Assembly (NCBI RefSeq): GCF_030272615.1
Contig: NC_081412.1
Location: forward strand, 345,395,870-345,459,869
Source: Cryptomeria japonica
Lineage: Eukaryota; Streptophyta; Pinopsida; Cupressales; Cupressaceae
Direction of reading: 5' to 3'
DNA length: 64,000 bases
Every line of letters begins with the position of its first letter. The stretch's first letter is position 1. The notes beneath the pieces were generated by a model. It saw only the letters and a list, made by a program, of their open reading frames with translations. It had not been told where the DNA came from and ran no database searches. A program made the translations under genes and the position numbers. Shown in pieces: positions 1-12,220 of the stretch.

Positions 1-1
1 A

Positions 2-1102
2 TCTCATAAAATAATCTTGGATCAAGCTCTCCAAGAGGTGTCAGTCCCTGCAAACCTAAATACAGATCAGTTCTAAGCTATGGTTGGAAACCTAAGATCA
101 TCACCTTGTCTCACTTTCTATGAAAGTGACAATGCATCCTTCCAACAACCTCATAACGCCTCACTCCACATTGAAGGGTTTATCAACCAACATAGGATCA
201 AGTGAGTCTTGATCGACAATGGAGCAGGCCTGAATATTAGTACACTATAATTGGTAATAGGATTGGGATATGCAATTGAATCAGTAGATCCCCATAAGAA
301 GATAACAATCAAAGCCTATGATGATGCAGATCGTTCATCCAAAGGGGCAGTTGTGCTACCGAACCAAGTGGGCCCAGTGGTGAAGCACATCATCTATCAA
401 GTTCTGGACCTTCCTCTGCCATATAATTTGTTGTTAGGAAGACCTTGGATACACACCATGCAATTTGTTCCATCCACCTACCATCAGTGTATCAAGTTCC
501 CTCATAATGGTGTAGAAATTACAATCCTGGGCGATGCAAATCCCTTTTCATATTGTCACAATATCAATCATCAACTAAAGATTACCATTCCCAACAACAG
601 AGAAGCCATCCCATCCACATCATACGTAAGTCCAGCCTCTCTTTCCAGTTCAAACACCACTATGCCCAAGCAAGAGAAGCTCAAGATGAAAATAGCAGAG
701 GAAGGTCCTAGGGAGTACAATTTGAGTCAACTCTTTTGTGTTGGACAAATGCCTACTTCTCCTAGAACTCATGGTAAACCTCAACGATTACTTCAAATGC
801 CCCTGGTCAAGCCAGCATGCACTTTGACGCCTTTCATCCTTGGAAAGAGTCAAGAAGAAGAGACCAGAGATGAGGACTTAGCAAAATGGATCTATAAAGA
901 TCCCATCACCACAGACATTCCACAAGCTAAGCTTCCCACATATCAGTATGGAAAAGGCCTTCTGATTAAGCAACGAATGGGTTATGATGGTCAGAGTGCT
1001 TTGGGACCTTGCAAGCAAGGACGACATGAACCACTGCAACTGGAATTAAAGCCCAAAGATAACATAGGACTAGGCTTTCAAAGGATATACTTCCTAAGCT
1101 AA
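2..1102 (+). pseudogene. Tat polyprotein: retropepsin and G-patch segment
   Basis: In frame 2 the segment near 215-240 reads VLIDNGAGLNI, the active-site loop of a plant gypsy aspartic protease with DNGA in place of the usual D-T/S-G-A/S. It is followed by a conserved stretch (KKITIKAYDD, LLGRPWIH). The C-terminal part (about 940-1080) has the pattern YGKGLL...MGYDGQSALG...GRHEPL, which fits a G-patch, a glycine-rich nucleic-acid binding module. Stops at about 205 and 247 break the frame before and after the active site, and the frame ends at 1100-1102. No true start is expected because this is the middle of a polyprotein cut by the window edge. Confidence 0.75.
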
Positions 1103-2208
1103 GATTCAAAGGAAAACCTAGCAAACCTCTATATCAGCTGGCTACAAAGAAGTCACCTTTGATTATATCAGCAGCACCACACACCATAGCAACTGCCCCA
1201 TTGAGGCTAAAAATCCCAGCAATAATATCCACAATACCAATCATCCCACCAATCAAACCAGCAACCCTATCAGTAGTAGCAATAACATCAATAGCACCAT
1301 TAGCAGCAACAATTGTATCAAAACCCATAGCAGTATCTACAACATCGGCAATTCCAACAGTAGTAGCAAATTCAACACTACCAATACTCCCTATATAGGA
1401 TTCATTGATTCCCATAATTCTTCCTGCAGCACTGATCATTTCATCTACAAAGGTACATAAACCGATCACACCTGCAGTGTTTAACTCACAAGATATCCCA
1501 GTATGGTATAGCAACCGGATACTGGAGAGCGACTCAGAGACTAACTCACATGAGTGGGAATTTGATTCTGTCCAACTTAATACTTCAGATGAGGAAGACA
1601 CATCATCACCTCCACCTCACAAAGAAATCCCCATTTACGGAGAAGCGCAGATTAAAACCTCTTGGGTTCCTGAACTGGAAACATCTTCCACAGACCCTAC
1701 GTCACATCTTACACCCGATTCTGATAGGGAGAGTATCATCAATGACCTTTACTACAATGTCTTGACCCTCATTGACACGTCTAATGAACTTAACCTAATC
1801 GATGAGGTAATGCCCATTATCCATCCTGAACTCATCGAATGGAACCAACCTAACCCCCCATGCCTTGACCACTTCCAAAATAATGAGGCGATCATTGACT
1901 TTTTGGAACTACAGGATAACATACCGAGTGGGGATTACAAAGCTGGATTCGCCATAGAAATTAATAGCGCAATATACTTTGGGGTGGATGCCAAACCTTT
2001 TAGCTACAAAAATATAACAATAAAACATGGATCTTCTAGTGAAAACCACACCGTGGCACTGTTTGATCCCAAAAAAGTAAAAAGAAAGAGCGTATCCAAT
2101 GGTGAAAACCTCTTCAAGGCACTGGAGGATGAAAGGTTTGACATTCTCCCCTCTAGTACACAGCAGGAATGATCAACAATTCTCCTCGAGGAAACAAAAG
2201 AATACAAC
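1103..2208 (+). pseudogene. Tat polyprotein: Asn/Ser-rich linker and acidic spacer before RT
   Basis: Between protease and RT. Around 1158-1455 one frame encodes a chain rich in Asn, Ser and Thr (SSSNNINSTISSNN and similar), a low-complexity linker; because of the repeated codons other frames and the opposite strand are also open here by accident. From 1405 to 2172 an acidic segment follows (DSETNSHEWEFDS, DEEDTSSPPP) with no fold I recognise, ending in a stop at 2170-2172. Gypsy elements of this type commonly have such a spacer between protease and RT. The frame changes relative to the protease, so at least one frameshift is present. Confidence 0.55.
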
Positions 2209-3700
2209 GTGGGGACTCCTGAAACTCCTCACCACATACATCTGGCATCTCTTTTAACTCCAGAAGAACAGCCTAAGTTTGTCAAATTCTTCAAAAAGTG
2301 TCAGATCAACTTTGCATGGTCATATATAGATATGTCTGGACTTGATCCTGATTTAGTCATGCATCATCTCGTCATAGCAAAAGGAGCCAAGCCTGTCAAG
2401 CAGAAACTTCGCAAGATGCATCCCCAGATCGCGGTACTAGTCAAAGCAGAACTTAAGAAACTCCTGGATGTTGGTTTTATTTGACCAATTGATTATGCAG
2501 ATTGGATATCCAATATTGTACCTATTGGCAAACCAAATGGGGGCATCCGTATCTGTACTGACTTCAGAGATCTGAACAAAGCATGTCCTAAAGATGACTT
2601 CCCCCTACCAAACATTGACATAATAGTGGACCTAACAGCAGGACATGCCATGTTTTCACTCATGGATGGCTTTTTAGGGTACAACCAGATAAAGATCACA
2701 CCAGAGGATCAACATAAGACAACCTTCACATGTCCATGGGGAACATACTGCTGGAATGTAATGCCTTTTGGTCTAAATAATGCAGGAGTGACCTATCAAA
2801 GAGAAATGACCACCATCTTCCATGACATGATGCATACCATAATGGAAGATTATGTTGATGACTTATTGGCAAAATCACTAACAAGAGAAGCTCATCTAGA
2901 AATATTAGAGAAAATCTTTGACAGACTGGAACAATATCATGTTTGACTCAACCCAAAGAAATGTGTCTTTGGAGTAACCTCCGGGAAGCTTCTAGGATAC
3001 ATTGTCTCAAGCAAAGGTATTGAGGTTGACCCAACAAAGGTCAAAGCAATCATGGACATACCACCTCCAAGGAACATCAGTCAGCTAAGGACATTACAAG
3101 GGCGGCTACAATCCATCTGAAGATTCATTGCACAACTGGCAGATAAGTGTCACCCCTTTACACACCTGCTACACAAAAACATCCTCTTTCAATGGGATAC
3201 CAGATGCCATCAAGCATTCCAGATGCTTAAAGACTATCTCATGAATACACCATTGTTGATTCCACCAGATCTGAGTAAGCCTTTATTACTCTATATTTCA
3301 GCAACAAATACAGCATTGGGAGTACTACTGGCTCAACACAATGCAGAAGGGAAAGAGTGTGTTGTTTACTACAACTCTCGCACACTGGTTGGCTATGAAC
3401 TCAACTACACACCTATTGAGTGAGCTTGCCTAGCAGTAATCTTGGTAGCCACTAAACTGAGGCACTACCTGTTAACACATAAACTACAACTCATTGCAAA
3501 GATTGATCCACTAAAGTACTTACTCAGCAAAGCAGCATTGACGGGCCGCTTAGCCAAATGGGTGATGATTCTAAGTGAATTTGAAATTGATTATGTGGAC
3601 TGTAAGGCTATGAAGGGTCAAGTTATTGTAGATCAGTTGGTCGATGCACCAATCATAGGCGGTCATCCCCTCATTTCCAATTTTCCAGATGAAGAGATCT
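2209..3700 (+). pseudogene. Tat polyprotein: reverse transcriptase and RNase H
   Basis: RNA-dependent DNA polymerase with its RNase H, which copied the element RNA. Visible RT motifs in order: IVPIGKPNGGIRICTDFRDLN, FPLPNID, FSLMDGFLGYNQI, FGLNNAG and the catalytic YVDD at 2851-2862. The connection region (LNPKKCVFGV, LLGYIVSSKGIEVDPTKV) leads into RNase H (LLLYISATNTALGVLLAQ, YFDG-like core further on). In-frame stops lie at 2482, 2944, 3118 and 3421, all in one reading frame, so decay is mostly point mutation. It is followed directly by a second RNase H. Confidence 0.9.
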
Positions 3701-4079
3701 TCATGATCACAGCAGCACAACCATGGAAACTATACTTTGATGGTTCATACACGAGGCATGGCTCAGGGGAGGCATTCTGTTTATCACACCTCAAGGTGAC
3801 AGCATCTCGAAGTCTTACAAGCTCACATTTCCATGCACGAACAACATAGCTGAGTATGAAGCCTTGATCACATGACTCAGACTAGCCATACAATGGAAAT
3901 TGAAAGAGTTACAAATATATGGCGACTCCCAACTGGTCATCCGACAAGTAACAGATGAATATCAGACCAAGGATGACAAACTCATGTCGTACAAACAAAT
4001 GGTGGATAATTTAAAGGCATCATTCACTACTACCACCTTTGAGTAGATACCTAGAGATCATAATCAAGTTGTTGATGCT
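3700..4079 (+). pseudogene. Tat polyprotein: second RNase H domain
   Basis: After the ordinary RNase H, 3722-4079 encodes WKLYFDGSYTRHGSG, then TNNIAEYEAL, a YGDSQLVI motif and a PRDHNQVVDAMAT end. This D-E-D pattern with two RNase H domains in tandem is the hallmark of the Tat clade (the extra domain is often called archaeal-like RNase H). A frameshift near 3765 moves the frame, and stops lie near 3873 and 4044. It abuts the integrase without a gap. Confidence 0.8.
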
Positions 4080-5234
4080 ATGGCTACCATTGCATCTCTC
4101 CTAGATATTCCACAGAATTCAACACGCTACGAGTTCTTGGTCGAACAAATTTGGATTCCCTCTTATGATATCCCCAAATCCGAGATGATATGTCACCTTA
4201 TCGGTTCCGAATCCCCATGCTATGGTGAGTTCTACACCTATTTCCGCGATCACACACTTCCTCCTAACCAATCGAATAACCAACGTAAAACTTTCATTCG
4301 CCAAACCGCTCGATATACCATTATTGTTGAAACCCTATATCGATGCAGTCTTGATGGTACTCTCCTTCGATGTCTGGAACAAGATGAGATAACAAAGGCC
4401 TTGGAAGAGGTACATGAAGGAATTTGTGGAACTCATGCAAGTGGTTCATCACTAGCTAAGAAACTCATGCGCACTGGATACTATTGGCCATCCATGGAAA
4501 AAGACTCCTACTATTTTGTCAGAAAATGCAAGAAATGCCAAGTTCATGGAGACCTGATGCATGCACCAGCATAGGAATTGCAACCAATCACAACACCATG
4601 GCCTTTTTGTCAATGGGGACTTGACCTTGTGGGTAAGATTCATCCATCTTCATCCAACGGCCACAAATTCATCATTACCGCTACTGAATACTTCACAAAG
4701 TGGATCGAAGTTGTTCCACTCACCCAAGTCACCGGCAAGAAGATCGCCTCATTCATCCTTAATTACATCATCTGCCGGTATGGTGTACCCATGTTCATCA
4801 TCACAGATAACAGGCTTCCATTCAAAAATCAGGATGTCTGTGAGCTCTGTGAGAAGTTTCACATCCAACACCGCTTTTCCACTCCCTATTACCCACAAGG
4901 AAATGGTCAGGCCGAAGCATCAAACAAGAACATATTGAGAATCCTCAAGAAGATAGTCAATGATGTCGGTCGTGATTGGCATGTTCAATTGAATCCAGTA
5001 CTATGGGCGTATCGAACTAGCATTCGAACCCCTACAGGCGCAACTCCCTACTCACTGGTCTATGGTGATGAAGCTATCTTACCTATTGAGGTTGAGATAC
5101 CATCTCTACAGGTTTCCTTGCATAATCTGATAGATGATGAAGCATACAAAGTATCACGTCTTCAAGACTTAGAGCTACTGATGAGAAATGACAAGCTACA
5201 TACAATCACCTCAAAGCTTATCAGCAGCGCATAA
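4080..5234 (+). pseudogene. Tat polyprotein: integrase
   Basis: Integrase for insertion of the cDNA. The zinc-binding HHCC module is visible (HEGICGTHASG...RKCKKCQVH). The catalytic triad is D (GLDLVG, codon 4623-4625), D (ITDN, codon 4806-4808) and E (GQAEASN, codon 4914-4916), with 35 residues between the second D and E. One in-frame stop sits at 4573-4575 between the zinc module and the core. The C-terminal part (RTSIRTPTGATPYSLVYG, LPIEVEIPSL) is typical of plant gypsy integrases. A frameshift near 5200 leads to the tail. Confidence 0.9.
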
Positions 5235-5475
5235 GCAGAAGTTATAATCATCGAGTTAGACCTCGCACATTTGAGGTAGGTGATCTTATTCTAAGAGAGA
5301 ATCCTTGTAACCAACCCAACCAAGAACATCATGGAAAGTTTGAATCAAATTGGTTGGGTCCATATGTTATCACTGTTGTATTTGGGTCTGGGGCATATTA
5401 GTTGGCTACTTCAGAAGGAGAACCGCTAGCAAATCCAATCAACAGCATGCACCTCAAACGGTTTTATACATAAGC
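5205..5475 (+). pseudogene. Tat polyprotein: integrase C-terminal GPY/F module
   Basis: After the frameshift the sequence reads YNHRVRPRTFEVGDLILRE and then GKFESNWLGPYVI, the GPY/F module found at the end of Ty3/gypsy integrases. It ends with a motif close to MHLKRFYT and a stop. One in-frame stop lies near 5400. No chromodomain follows, as expected for Tat rather than chromovirus elements. Confidence 0.75.
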
Positions 5476-5499
5476 TGCACAGAGCATCAGGCTCCCCTA

Positions 5500-6780
5500 C
5501 ATACCGGGAAAACACCAAAAACATTCAAATAAATGTCCTGCAGAAAATAGTAAAGAAAAATCATGCATCCAAACACTGAACAACCACTCTGGTGGCACCT
5601 TGGGTAAGTGCGATAGTGAAAACCTAGCAAACAGGCGCCACTCATAAAGGCTATAGCTCCATTGTATTTCAGACTTGTTGGGATCACATTCATTACATGC
5701 ACACATCCATCCATCAAAAACCATGGCTTGTTATTGATTTGCAATCAAGGATAGTACTTCATGCGTCTTACATCCCGCTTTTTCGTAGTCATGCCTAAAC
5801 TGGGGGCAATACCCTTAACCTATTGATGGAAGTGGATTTTGTATTACTTGTGATTCATTGAGTTGTTCATTCAAAACTATCTCACAAAATACCAAAAACA
5901 TTGGAAAACTGTCCCACAAAATACCAAAAACATTGGAAAATTGTCCCACAAAATACCAAAAACATTGGAAACCAATCAAAATCCAAAAACATTAGAAAAC
6001 ATCAAAAACATGGCAACGCTTTTGTACATACGAATCCAAACAGATACCAAACACACATTCTGAAATACTCAAATGATGACCACTCATCACATCAAACACG
6101 CAAAGTGTCTTAACAAGGATGCATCCTTCCTTACCAAAACAAAGACATGATAACATTTTCTTTGACAAGAAAATTTTGTTTAAGCTATCAAGTACTTGGT
6201 CAGTTTGTTAGTTATTTATTTATTTACATCATGTTCCTACGCTACTCCGGGATATCCACAAGTGATTAGAGTGGTCGGGATGGTTCCTAAGCATTGTTTG
6301 TATGTCTTCTGCGAATTATTCCAATGAAGTTCTGGGGCATGTACTAATGGTGTCTACGTGGGAAGTTCACTAAGCTATGTGATCATATGCAAAATACAGT
6401 CATGAATCACTATGGCTTGCTGACTACAGCGTATACCTCGACCATATGAGCATGAACCATTATGGAGGGTCCATATTCTTTATTCTTTCTTTATGTTGTT
6501 TATTTGCAGGTACAATGCTCGATCCTTGGTTCCTACTGCCTCATCCAAGTTCGATATTACCATGCTCAATGATGAAAATCAAAGCACTATGGATCGTCAT
6601 TCCATCTCATCTATTTATATTGCATTTTGTTGCATGTCACCCATCCATTTAATAATTCATTATTCATATGCATGGTTTTGTATGCAAGTGCGAACAAGAT
6701 TAATATGAGAAGTTATGTGAAAATGAGTTGGTCTTGGATACAATCATGACAGAGTTCTCTGATACATCATCAGTGCATCA
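5500..6780. other. Non-coding 3' region of the Tat element, first part
   Basis: No gene is visible between the end of pol and the CAT-rich stretch, only short accidental frames. Near 5798-5812 there is a purine-rich AAACTGGGGGCAA string, similar to a polypurine tract but far from the LTR. A 32-bp tandem repeat is listed separately. Confidence 0.6.
5882..6010. repeat. 32-bp tandem repeat, three close copies plus degenerate ones
   Basis: The string ACAAAATACCAAAAACATTG recurs at 5884, 5916 and 5948, period 32. It then continues with weaker CCAAAAACATTAGAAAAC copies to about 6010. It lies in the Tat 3' region, which in this lineage is known to generate tandem repeats. Reading frames through it are by-products of the repeat. 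Confidence 0.9.
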
Positions 6781-7760
6781 TGCAAAAGTTTCAACAACCT
6801 TTCACTCATTATCATAATCACATCCTCATTTCATTACATTTAGTTGCATATGTACAAACCTAGTTCATTATCATTTACTTGCATATAGGTTTATTAAAAA
6901 CTTGAAATATTCATTAGCATGCATTTCATATCATTTAGTTGCATTTAAATACATATAGTTCATTATCATTTATTTACATTAACATCATTATATCATTTCA
7001 TCATTGCACACATCATGACATTTAGATTCATTTAGTGTCATTTACCAATCATCATTTACCATCTTTTAAAAACTTGTTTACCATACATTTGTTTAGATTC
7101 CCATAGTTGCATGCATTTATATATCTATCCATTAGTTGAGTGCATTCATCTATACATCTAGTATATTCTTATACTCATTCATTTCATTTCGGATTCATTA
7201 AAATGCATTCATTCTCCTTTTTAATTGCATTAAGGTGCAGTTATTCATTAAAACCATGAGTTACATTACCATTTTCACTTAGCTATATGTTATTAACATT
7301 TGGCTCATAAAATAATTTGTTTCAAACATTTGGTTTATACATTTTTACATCTACATTCATCTAAAAACCCATCTAGATGCATTTACATAAATAAATCATT
7401 CATTCAACACATTACATCAATCATCACTGCATATCATCATCTCGTTATCTCATCAACATAAAATACAAGTACTATCTATATCATCATTAGCATCATTTCA
7501 TTATGCATACATACTCATCATGGCATTACATACATAAAGCATTATACCAACACATCATGCCTATATATATCAACCTGCATCCACATGTTAGCATCCCATT
7601 CATAAAAGATGCATGTAGACATCATGTAGGCATAAATCATCATGAAACATGCATAAATAAATCATCTCATCAACCCATCCATATGGCAAGTACAAGTATC
7701 CATCTAAGCATACATCCATACATATCATCAAAATGCATATCATCACAAAATATGGGATCT
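6780..7760. repeat. CAT/CATT-rich low-complexity stretch
   Basis: About 1 kb dominated by irregular repeats of CAT, CATT, CATC and TTCATT words on the plus strand (for example many TCATTTAGTTGCAT-like strings at 6830-7000 and CATACATCCATACATATC near 7710). It lies just beyond the 3' end of the antisense PMD gene. No gene is supported here. Confidence 0.7.
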
Positions 7761-9866
7761 CCTCATATATCATATCATATCGACAAAAACATACATATAT
7801 CAGAGTACAATGAAGTCCAAAATATCGGCTACCAAGAGCCATCCAAGACACTGTCCAAAATGACAATATCAAAGCATACAAGAATGTCCTCTCAGATGCC
7901 ACTTTGACCGGATGCTGCACCACCATCACCACTTGCTCCCCCACTAGCCCCCGCACCACCTGATCTATCTCTCTGTGGCAGACCCATCACACCACAACTG
8001 CTCTGCATCCTCTGAGACCACTATGATCTCTCCCGACGCATCTGTGAATAACTCAGTGTCCTGCTCATACAAGCCCCGCCAGTAATCAACCTCTGCACCT
8101 TCTCTCTGCAACTCTCTAGCTAGGGAATCAGTCGATGGCCCATGTCCCTGTACTCCCTCCAAGGCTCGCATTCTCTCCTGTAACTGGATCACCCTGTCCA
8201 TGACCTGATCTCTCTCCCACAACACTACAGTTAGCTCTGACTCTCATGCAAATAGCTGCACATCTCTCACTACCACCTCTACCTCCATATCCTCTAGTCG
8301 AGTCTAAAAAATAATATCATATGATCCCGCAAATCTCCACCCCCTGTCACTTCCTCCCCTATATCCATAGGCGCCTCTCCAGTGGCTCCCTCCCCTATCT
8401 CTATAGGTACCTTTCCATCACCTACATCCCTACCACCTAATCTCAGGCCTCCCTGCATCAAAGGTCTCTGAGATAGCCACAATGGTTGCCCACCTCTCCC
8501 TCTCCGCTGTAAACGTCCACCAGCCCCCCCCCTCCACCTCTGAATCCACCACCTCCTCCAAAACCCCCACCCCCTCCTCCTCCTCCTCCATCACCACCTC
8601 CTCCATCCCCACCACCACCATCTCCTCTCCCTCATACACCTACGTGACCTCCTCTCCTCCTCCCTCTCTGTATCCTCTCCTCCTCAAAGGATGGAATAGG
8701 CTTCGCTCGCTCTGATATCCGAGGAATTGGATGTGCCGCAATGTACTGAGTGTACTCATCTAACACCCCAACATCTACCACCCCTAGCCTCATCTGCCAT
8801 GGTCTTACCTGTAGCGTGCGAAACTTTGCCAACATTGATCAAAAGGTAACATTGGCCCCTATAGGAACCTCTCTCGGACTACCCTAGCATACTCTCCCGA
8901 TCCACTAGGCAATCCCTGTCGCCGCCCAAACTGTCTCAAAACTCTACCCAGAAGTTGTCTCTCCACATTGTAGGTTGTCCTACCAATGAGGTATCATTTC
9001 ATAAACACATACGGCAATGCCTTTGCATCATCCTCCTAGGGCTCACACTCAATATATGGCCTCCAGATCACGGTATCCAAATCATCCAGTGCCCACCGCC
9101 ACCACTCTAACTTCCCCAGGTGGGGCTGACTCATCATACCTCCATACATGTATACATATGGTTGGTCCATTGCTCTGAATCTTAGACTAATTGGTTGGGT
9201 AATAGGTAAGTGCTCCCATGCCCAAATATGCAGCAAAGTGATCCCCACTCCCAATGAGCCCACCCCTCGGTATGCTACCTCATGTAGATTCTGATATAGG
9301 TGCGATAGCACGCACGGACCCCATGCAAACTGGGTCCCCTCTGTCATCATCTGCTCGATCACCTGCCCCCAACCAACGACAAGTCCATGCGATCGTCGAT
9401 CTAGACATAGCAGTCCCCCAACAATCCCTGCTAGCACTAATGGTAATGGCTCATACAAGGTTGTTATATTCTCCCAGGCTATCGACCCATCATTAATGAA
9501 GACATCCTCATCAAAGAATATCTGCACTTTTGTTGTCCCCCAAGCTCGGTCATATGTCACCAGCTCTCCTTGAATGAGAATGTGCAGGATGCGCCATACA
9601 TCCTCCAGTGTAACTGCCATCTCCCCCTGCACTAAGTGAAATGTGCATGTCTCACTATGCCATCGCTCTGCCAATGCTGTGATCAACCTACGATTCGTCT
9701 GAATCACGGGCATATACATAACATCATACAATCCTGTCGCTGCAATACAATCCACCTTAGCCTTTGTCAATCGATCGTGCAGCACCTGTGTGGCGAGATG
9801 CCTCTCGCACATCTGTAAGACGCGAAGATCCTCCTACACACATGCATCAAACATCATCATCAGTTG
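7600..9866 (-). pseudogene. Antisense ORF with plant mobile domain inside the Tat element
   Basis: Read on the minus strand from about 9866. The first 258-codon open segment (9812-9036) contains LITALAERWHSETCTFHL, GEMAVTLEDVWRILHI, and a Trp/Arg-rich centre (WAWEHLPI, WWRWALDDLD). This is the pattern of the plant mobile domain (PMD), an aminotransferase-like region known from the MAIN/MAIL proteins and from plant transposons. Further pieces (8835-8632, 8639-8430, 8225-7965) continue with acidic and coiled-coil-like sequence after stops and frameshifts. An in-frame stop also lies just upstream of the 9812 methionine. It is oriented against pol, between integrase and the 3' LTR, the position of antisense extra ORFs in Tat elements. 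Function in the element is not known. Confidence 0.7.
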
Positions 9867-10124
9867 TTTTGTTTCAAACTTTCTTAAGTTTAAACCTAGA
9901 CTATCAACAGATACTTTGATCAAGTATCTTCGGGTCTCAACAGGTAAGCAATCATGGCACACCTAGACTACAACAGGCATTTATCCTAATAACCTAAGTC
10001 TCATCAGGGCTGTTATGGTTCAAAACAACTCTCAACTCACATCTCCATCCATCCATCATTGGCATCAGGAGATTCTTGTTCAAAAACACTGGGGCATCTA
10101 CCTTCCTAACAAAAGTGCTATTCT

Positions 10125-10395
10125 GCACACAAAAGCGTTAAAGTATTGACAAATGTGCTAAATCAACTACCCAGTAGCACTAAACCAACAATAGCATTAT
10201 ATCAACTATACAATAGCACCACCTAAGAACTAAAGCGTTCAATCAACTATAACATAGCACTAACAATGTAACAACGCTAAATCAGCTATGCAATAGCGCT
10301 AAAATGACCATATAATAGCGCCATAGCGGCACAAAAAAGCTAAATTAGTTGACAATAGCACCACAACACAATTTTAGCACTATTGTGTTGACTCA
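10125..10395. repeat. Degenerate minisatellite with AGCGCTA/ATAGCAC motifs
   Basis: About a dozen imperfect units with the theme (A/C)AATAGC(G/A)C(T/C)A plus ATCAACTA spacers, for example CAATAGCGCTAAAAT near 10290 and ATAGCACTAACA near 10255. It lies between the start of the antisense gene and the polypurine tract. Related words in the opposite orientation occur at about 12530-12650. Confidence 0.65.
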
Positions 10396-10621
10396 AGTTG
10401 GACCAAGCAAAAAAAAATCAAAAATACATGAAATTCAAAAATTCAAATTCACATACCATTGGTTCGTAGTCGTCTGGCCGCTAGAATCAACGGACTCGCT
10501 CTAGTTGATGATCTGCTATGGGAACCGACATCCTGACTGCTACTTGCTCTTCCAAAAGGTCACTATCAGAGCTCAAATTTCACTATGGAGATGAATGCAA
10601 ATGAGTCTGTTTTCACCCCTT

Positions 10622-10640
10622 TCCCCTTATATATACCCTT
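10622..10640 (-). promoter_or_regulatory. Possible TATA box for the antisense PMD gene
   Basis: The minus strand reads GGGTATATATAAGGGG here. It lies about 770 bp upstream of the antisense ORF start, in the correct orientation. No further evidence; a TATA-like word in AT-rich DNA can arise by chance, although its GC-rich surroundings make it stand out. Confidence 0.35.
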
Positions 10641-10926
10641 CGTCGTAACCCTAATTTTACCCCATTCACCATCGTGGTCCCCGTGAACTTCCCGAGCCTC
10701 CCATTTCTCCATTTTATCTCTGATTTCTTCTATTTTTCACCAGTATTGCTAAATTATTCTCTTTTACTACCCCGCCAATTTTCATTCTTTTTCGAGAGAT
10801 CACCCGATTTTTCAAAATTTTCTGACCCAACGGGGCATACCACCCATTAAATTAACATTTTATGGGGCATATTTCTTCACACCTATTTTTCTTTCTTTGA
10901 AACGACGCGATAAACCGCACCGTCTC

Positions 10927-10939
10927 AAAGAGGGGCAAA
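10927..10939 (+). other. Polypurine tract of the Tat element
   Basis: AAAGAGGGGCAAA sits directly before TGTAGTCACAT, the start of the LTR. This is the expected primer site for plus-strand DNA synthesis and fixes the element's orientation and the LTR left boundary. Confidence 0.8.
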
Positions 10940-11929
10940 TGTAGTCACATAAATCTGTCCATTTTAATTAAATGAGTATTTGCTATTTATTTGATTAAAA
11001 ATCCACCAGCCATCAGTTAATTAAATTAATATTTAATTAATTCATCTTCAAACATTCTCCTATTAATTAAATAAATTATTTATTCAATTTATTTTAATTA
11101 ATTCATTAAACCAAATTCACACTCAATTAAATGAATAAATTCTATTTATTTCATTTAAACCCCTTTCCTCTTTTAAATAAATTAAATCAATAATTATTTA
11201 AATCATTAAACCCCCCCCCCCCCCCACTTGCATTCTCCTAAAAATGCATCTTGCACCTATTTGTTGAAATAAATGAATTTTATTTTAATAAAAATCCTAT
11301 TTTCTCTCACCCACCAAACCCACTTGCAATCCTAATCCCCTTCTAGATTCTTCTAAACCTCTTTCTAATTAGCCTAATCCATCCCTTAAATGTTGTCACA
11401 TTCCTAAGCAACTTGGAGTCACTTCTCAAAGACTTCAAAGTCTTTAAAAAGCATTAAATGCTTTGTGTGTTCAACAATTTAACCTCTAAAGTCTTCCAAA
11501 CCAGTAATGGCTCTTACATGACCACTAATGGCTCTTACATAACCATTTATGGTTAAATCCACTTGCACCTATGGTTAGGGACTTTGACCCCTAAACTCAA
11601 CCCTCATGTAACCCATGTGTCTCCTCAAACATTCATTGCTTTGACCATGGTTATCCCTTTAACCTTTGCACAAGAGTTTATCCATTGGATAAAAGCTTTA
11701 TTCTTTAGATAATGAATTTATTCACTCAACCCAACCTTAACCTTAACTCCCAAGTTAACCCTTAGGTCATGTCAAAGCATTGAATGCTTCTTCCCTCTCC
11801 TCTCAACACTTCTCATGTTGACACTTGTCATCCTGGGATTGGGTTGAAAGCCCTCACATGGATTGAATATCATTCAATCCTGACCCTTGTTGAGATTACT
11901 CAACCTTAACCATCCATTGCTCCATTTTT

Positions 11930-11940
11930 CATATAAATAG
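11930..11940 (+). promoter_or_regulatory. LTR TATA box
   Basis: CATATAAATAG, embedded in a less AT-rich stretch (CCATTGCTCC before, GAGCTC after). It is in the right place within the LTR to start the genomic RNA of the element. A regulatory role is inferred from sequence and position only. Confidence 0.5.
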
Positions 11941-12220
11941 AGCTCATTTCTTCATAATCCAGATCCTGAAAACTTGTATGCATTTACATTATAGTGAATT
12001 TTAGAGAAAGAGAATTTAGCATAAATAACATATATTGTCATTTTGGACTAAAATAAATCTTAGTTCATTTCATAGCATATCTAATTAGTTTTTTTCACAT
12101 TTGCATTTCATTTTGAGAATAATCATTTGTCAATCTTGAACCTCCATAAGGCATCCATAGTGCAAAAATTTGTTGAGAGCTACACTAATTTGGAACTTGG
12201 AGAGGAGAGGAACAAGAGAG

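Noticed and set aside
1134-1601. 155-codon minus-strand frame with hydrophobic Ile/Gly/Ala runs
   Set aside because: Antisense of the low-complexity Asn/Ser linker of the Tat polyprotein; open by composition only.
5863-6113. Two overlapping plus-strand frames with repeated KYQKHW
   Set aside because: Products of the 32-bp tandem repeat.
7503-7907. 134-codon His/Ile/Ser-rich plus-strand frame
   Set aside because: Lies in the CAT-rich low-complexity stretch and overlaps the end of the antisense PMD gene; no motif.
11211-11225. Run of 15 C as a functional G-quadruplex element
   Set aside because: A single homopolymer; its length is likely unreliable and nothing else supports a role.
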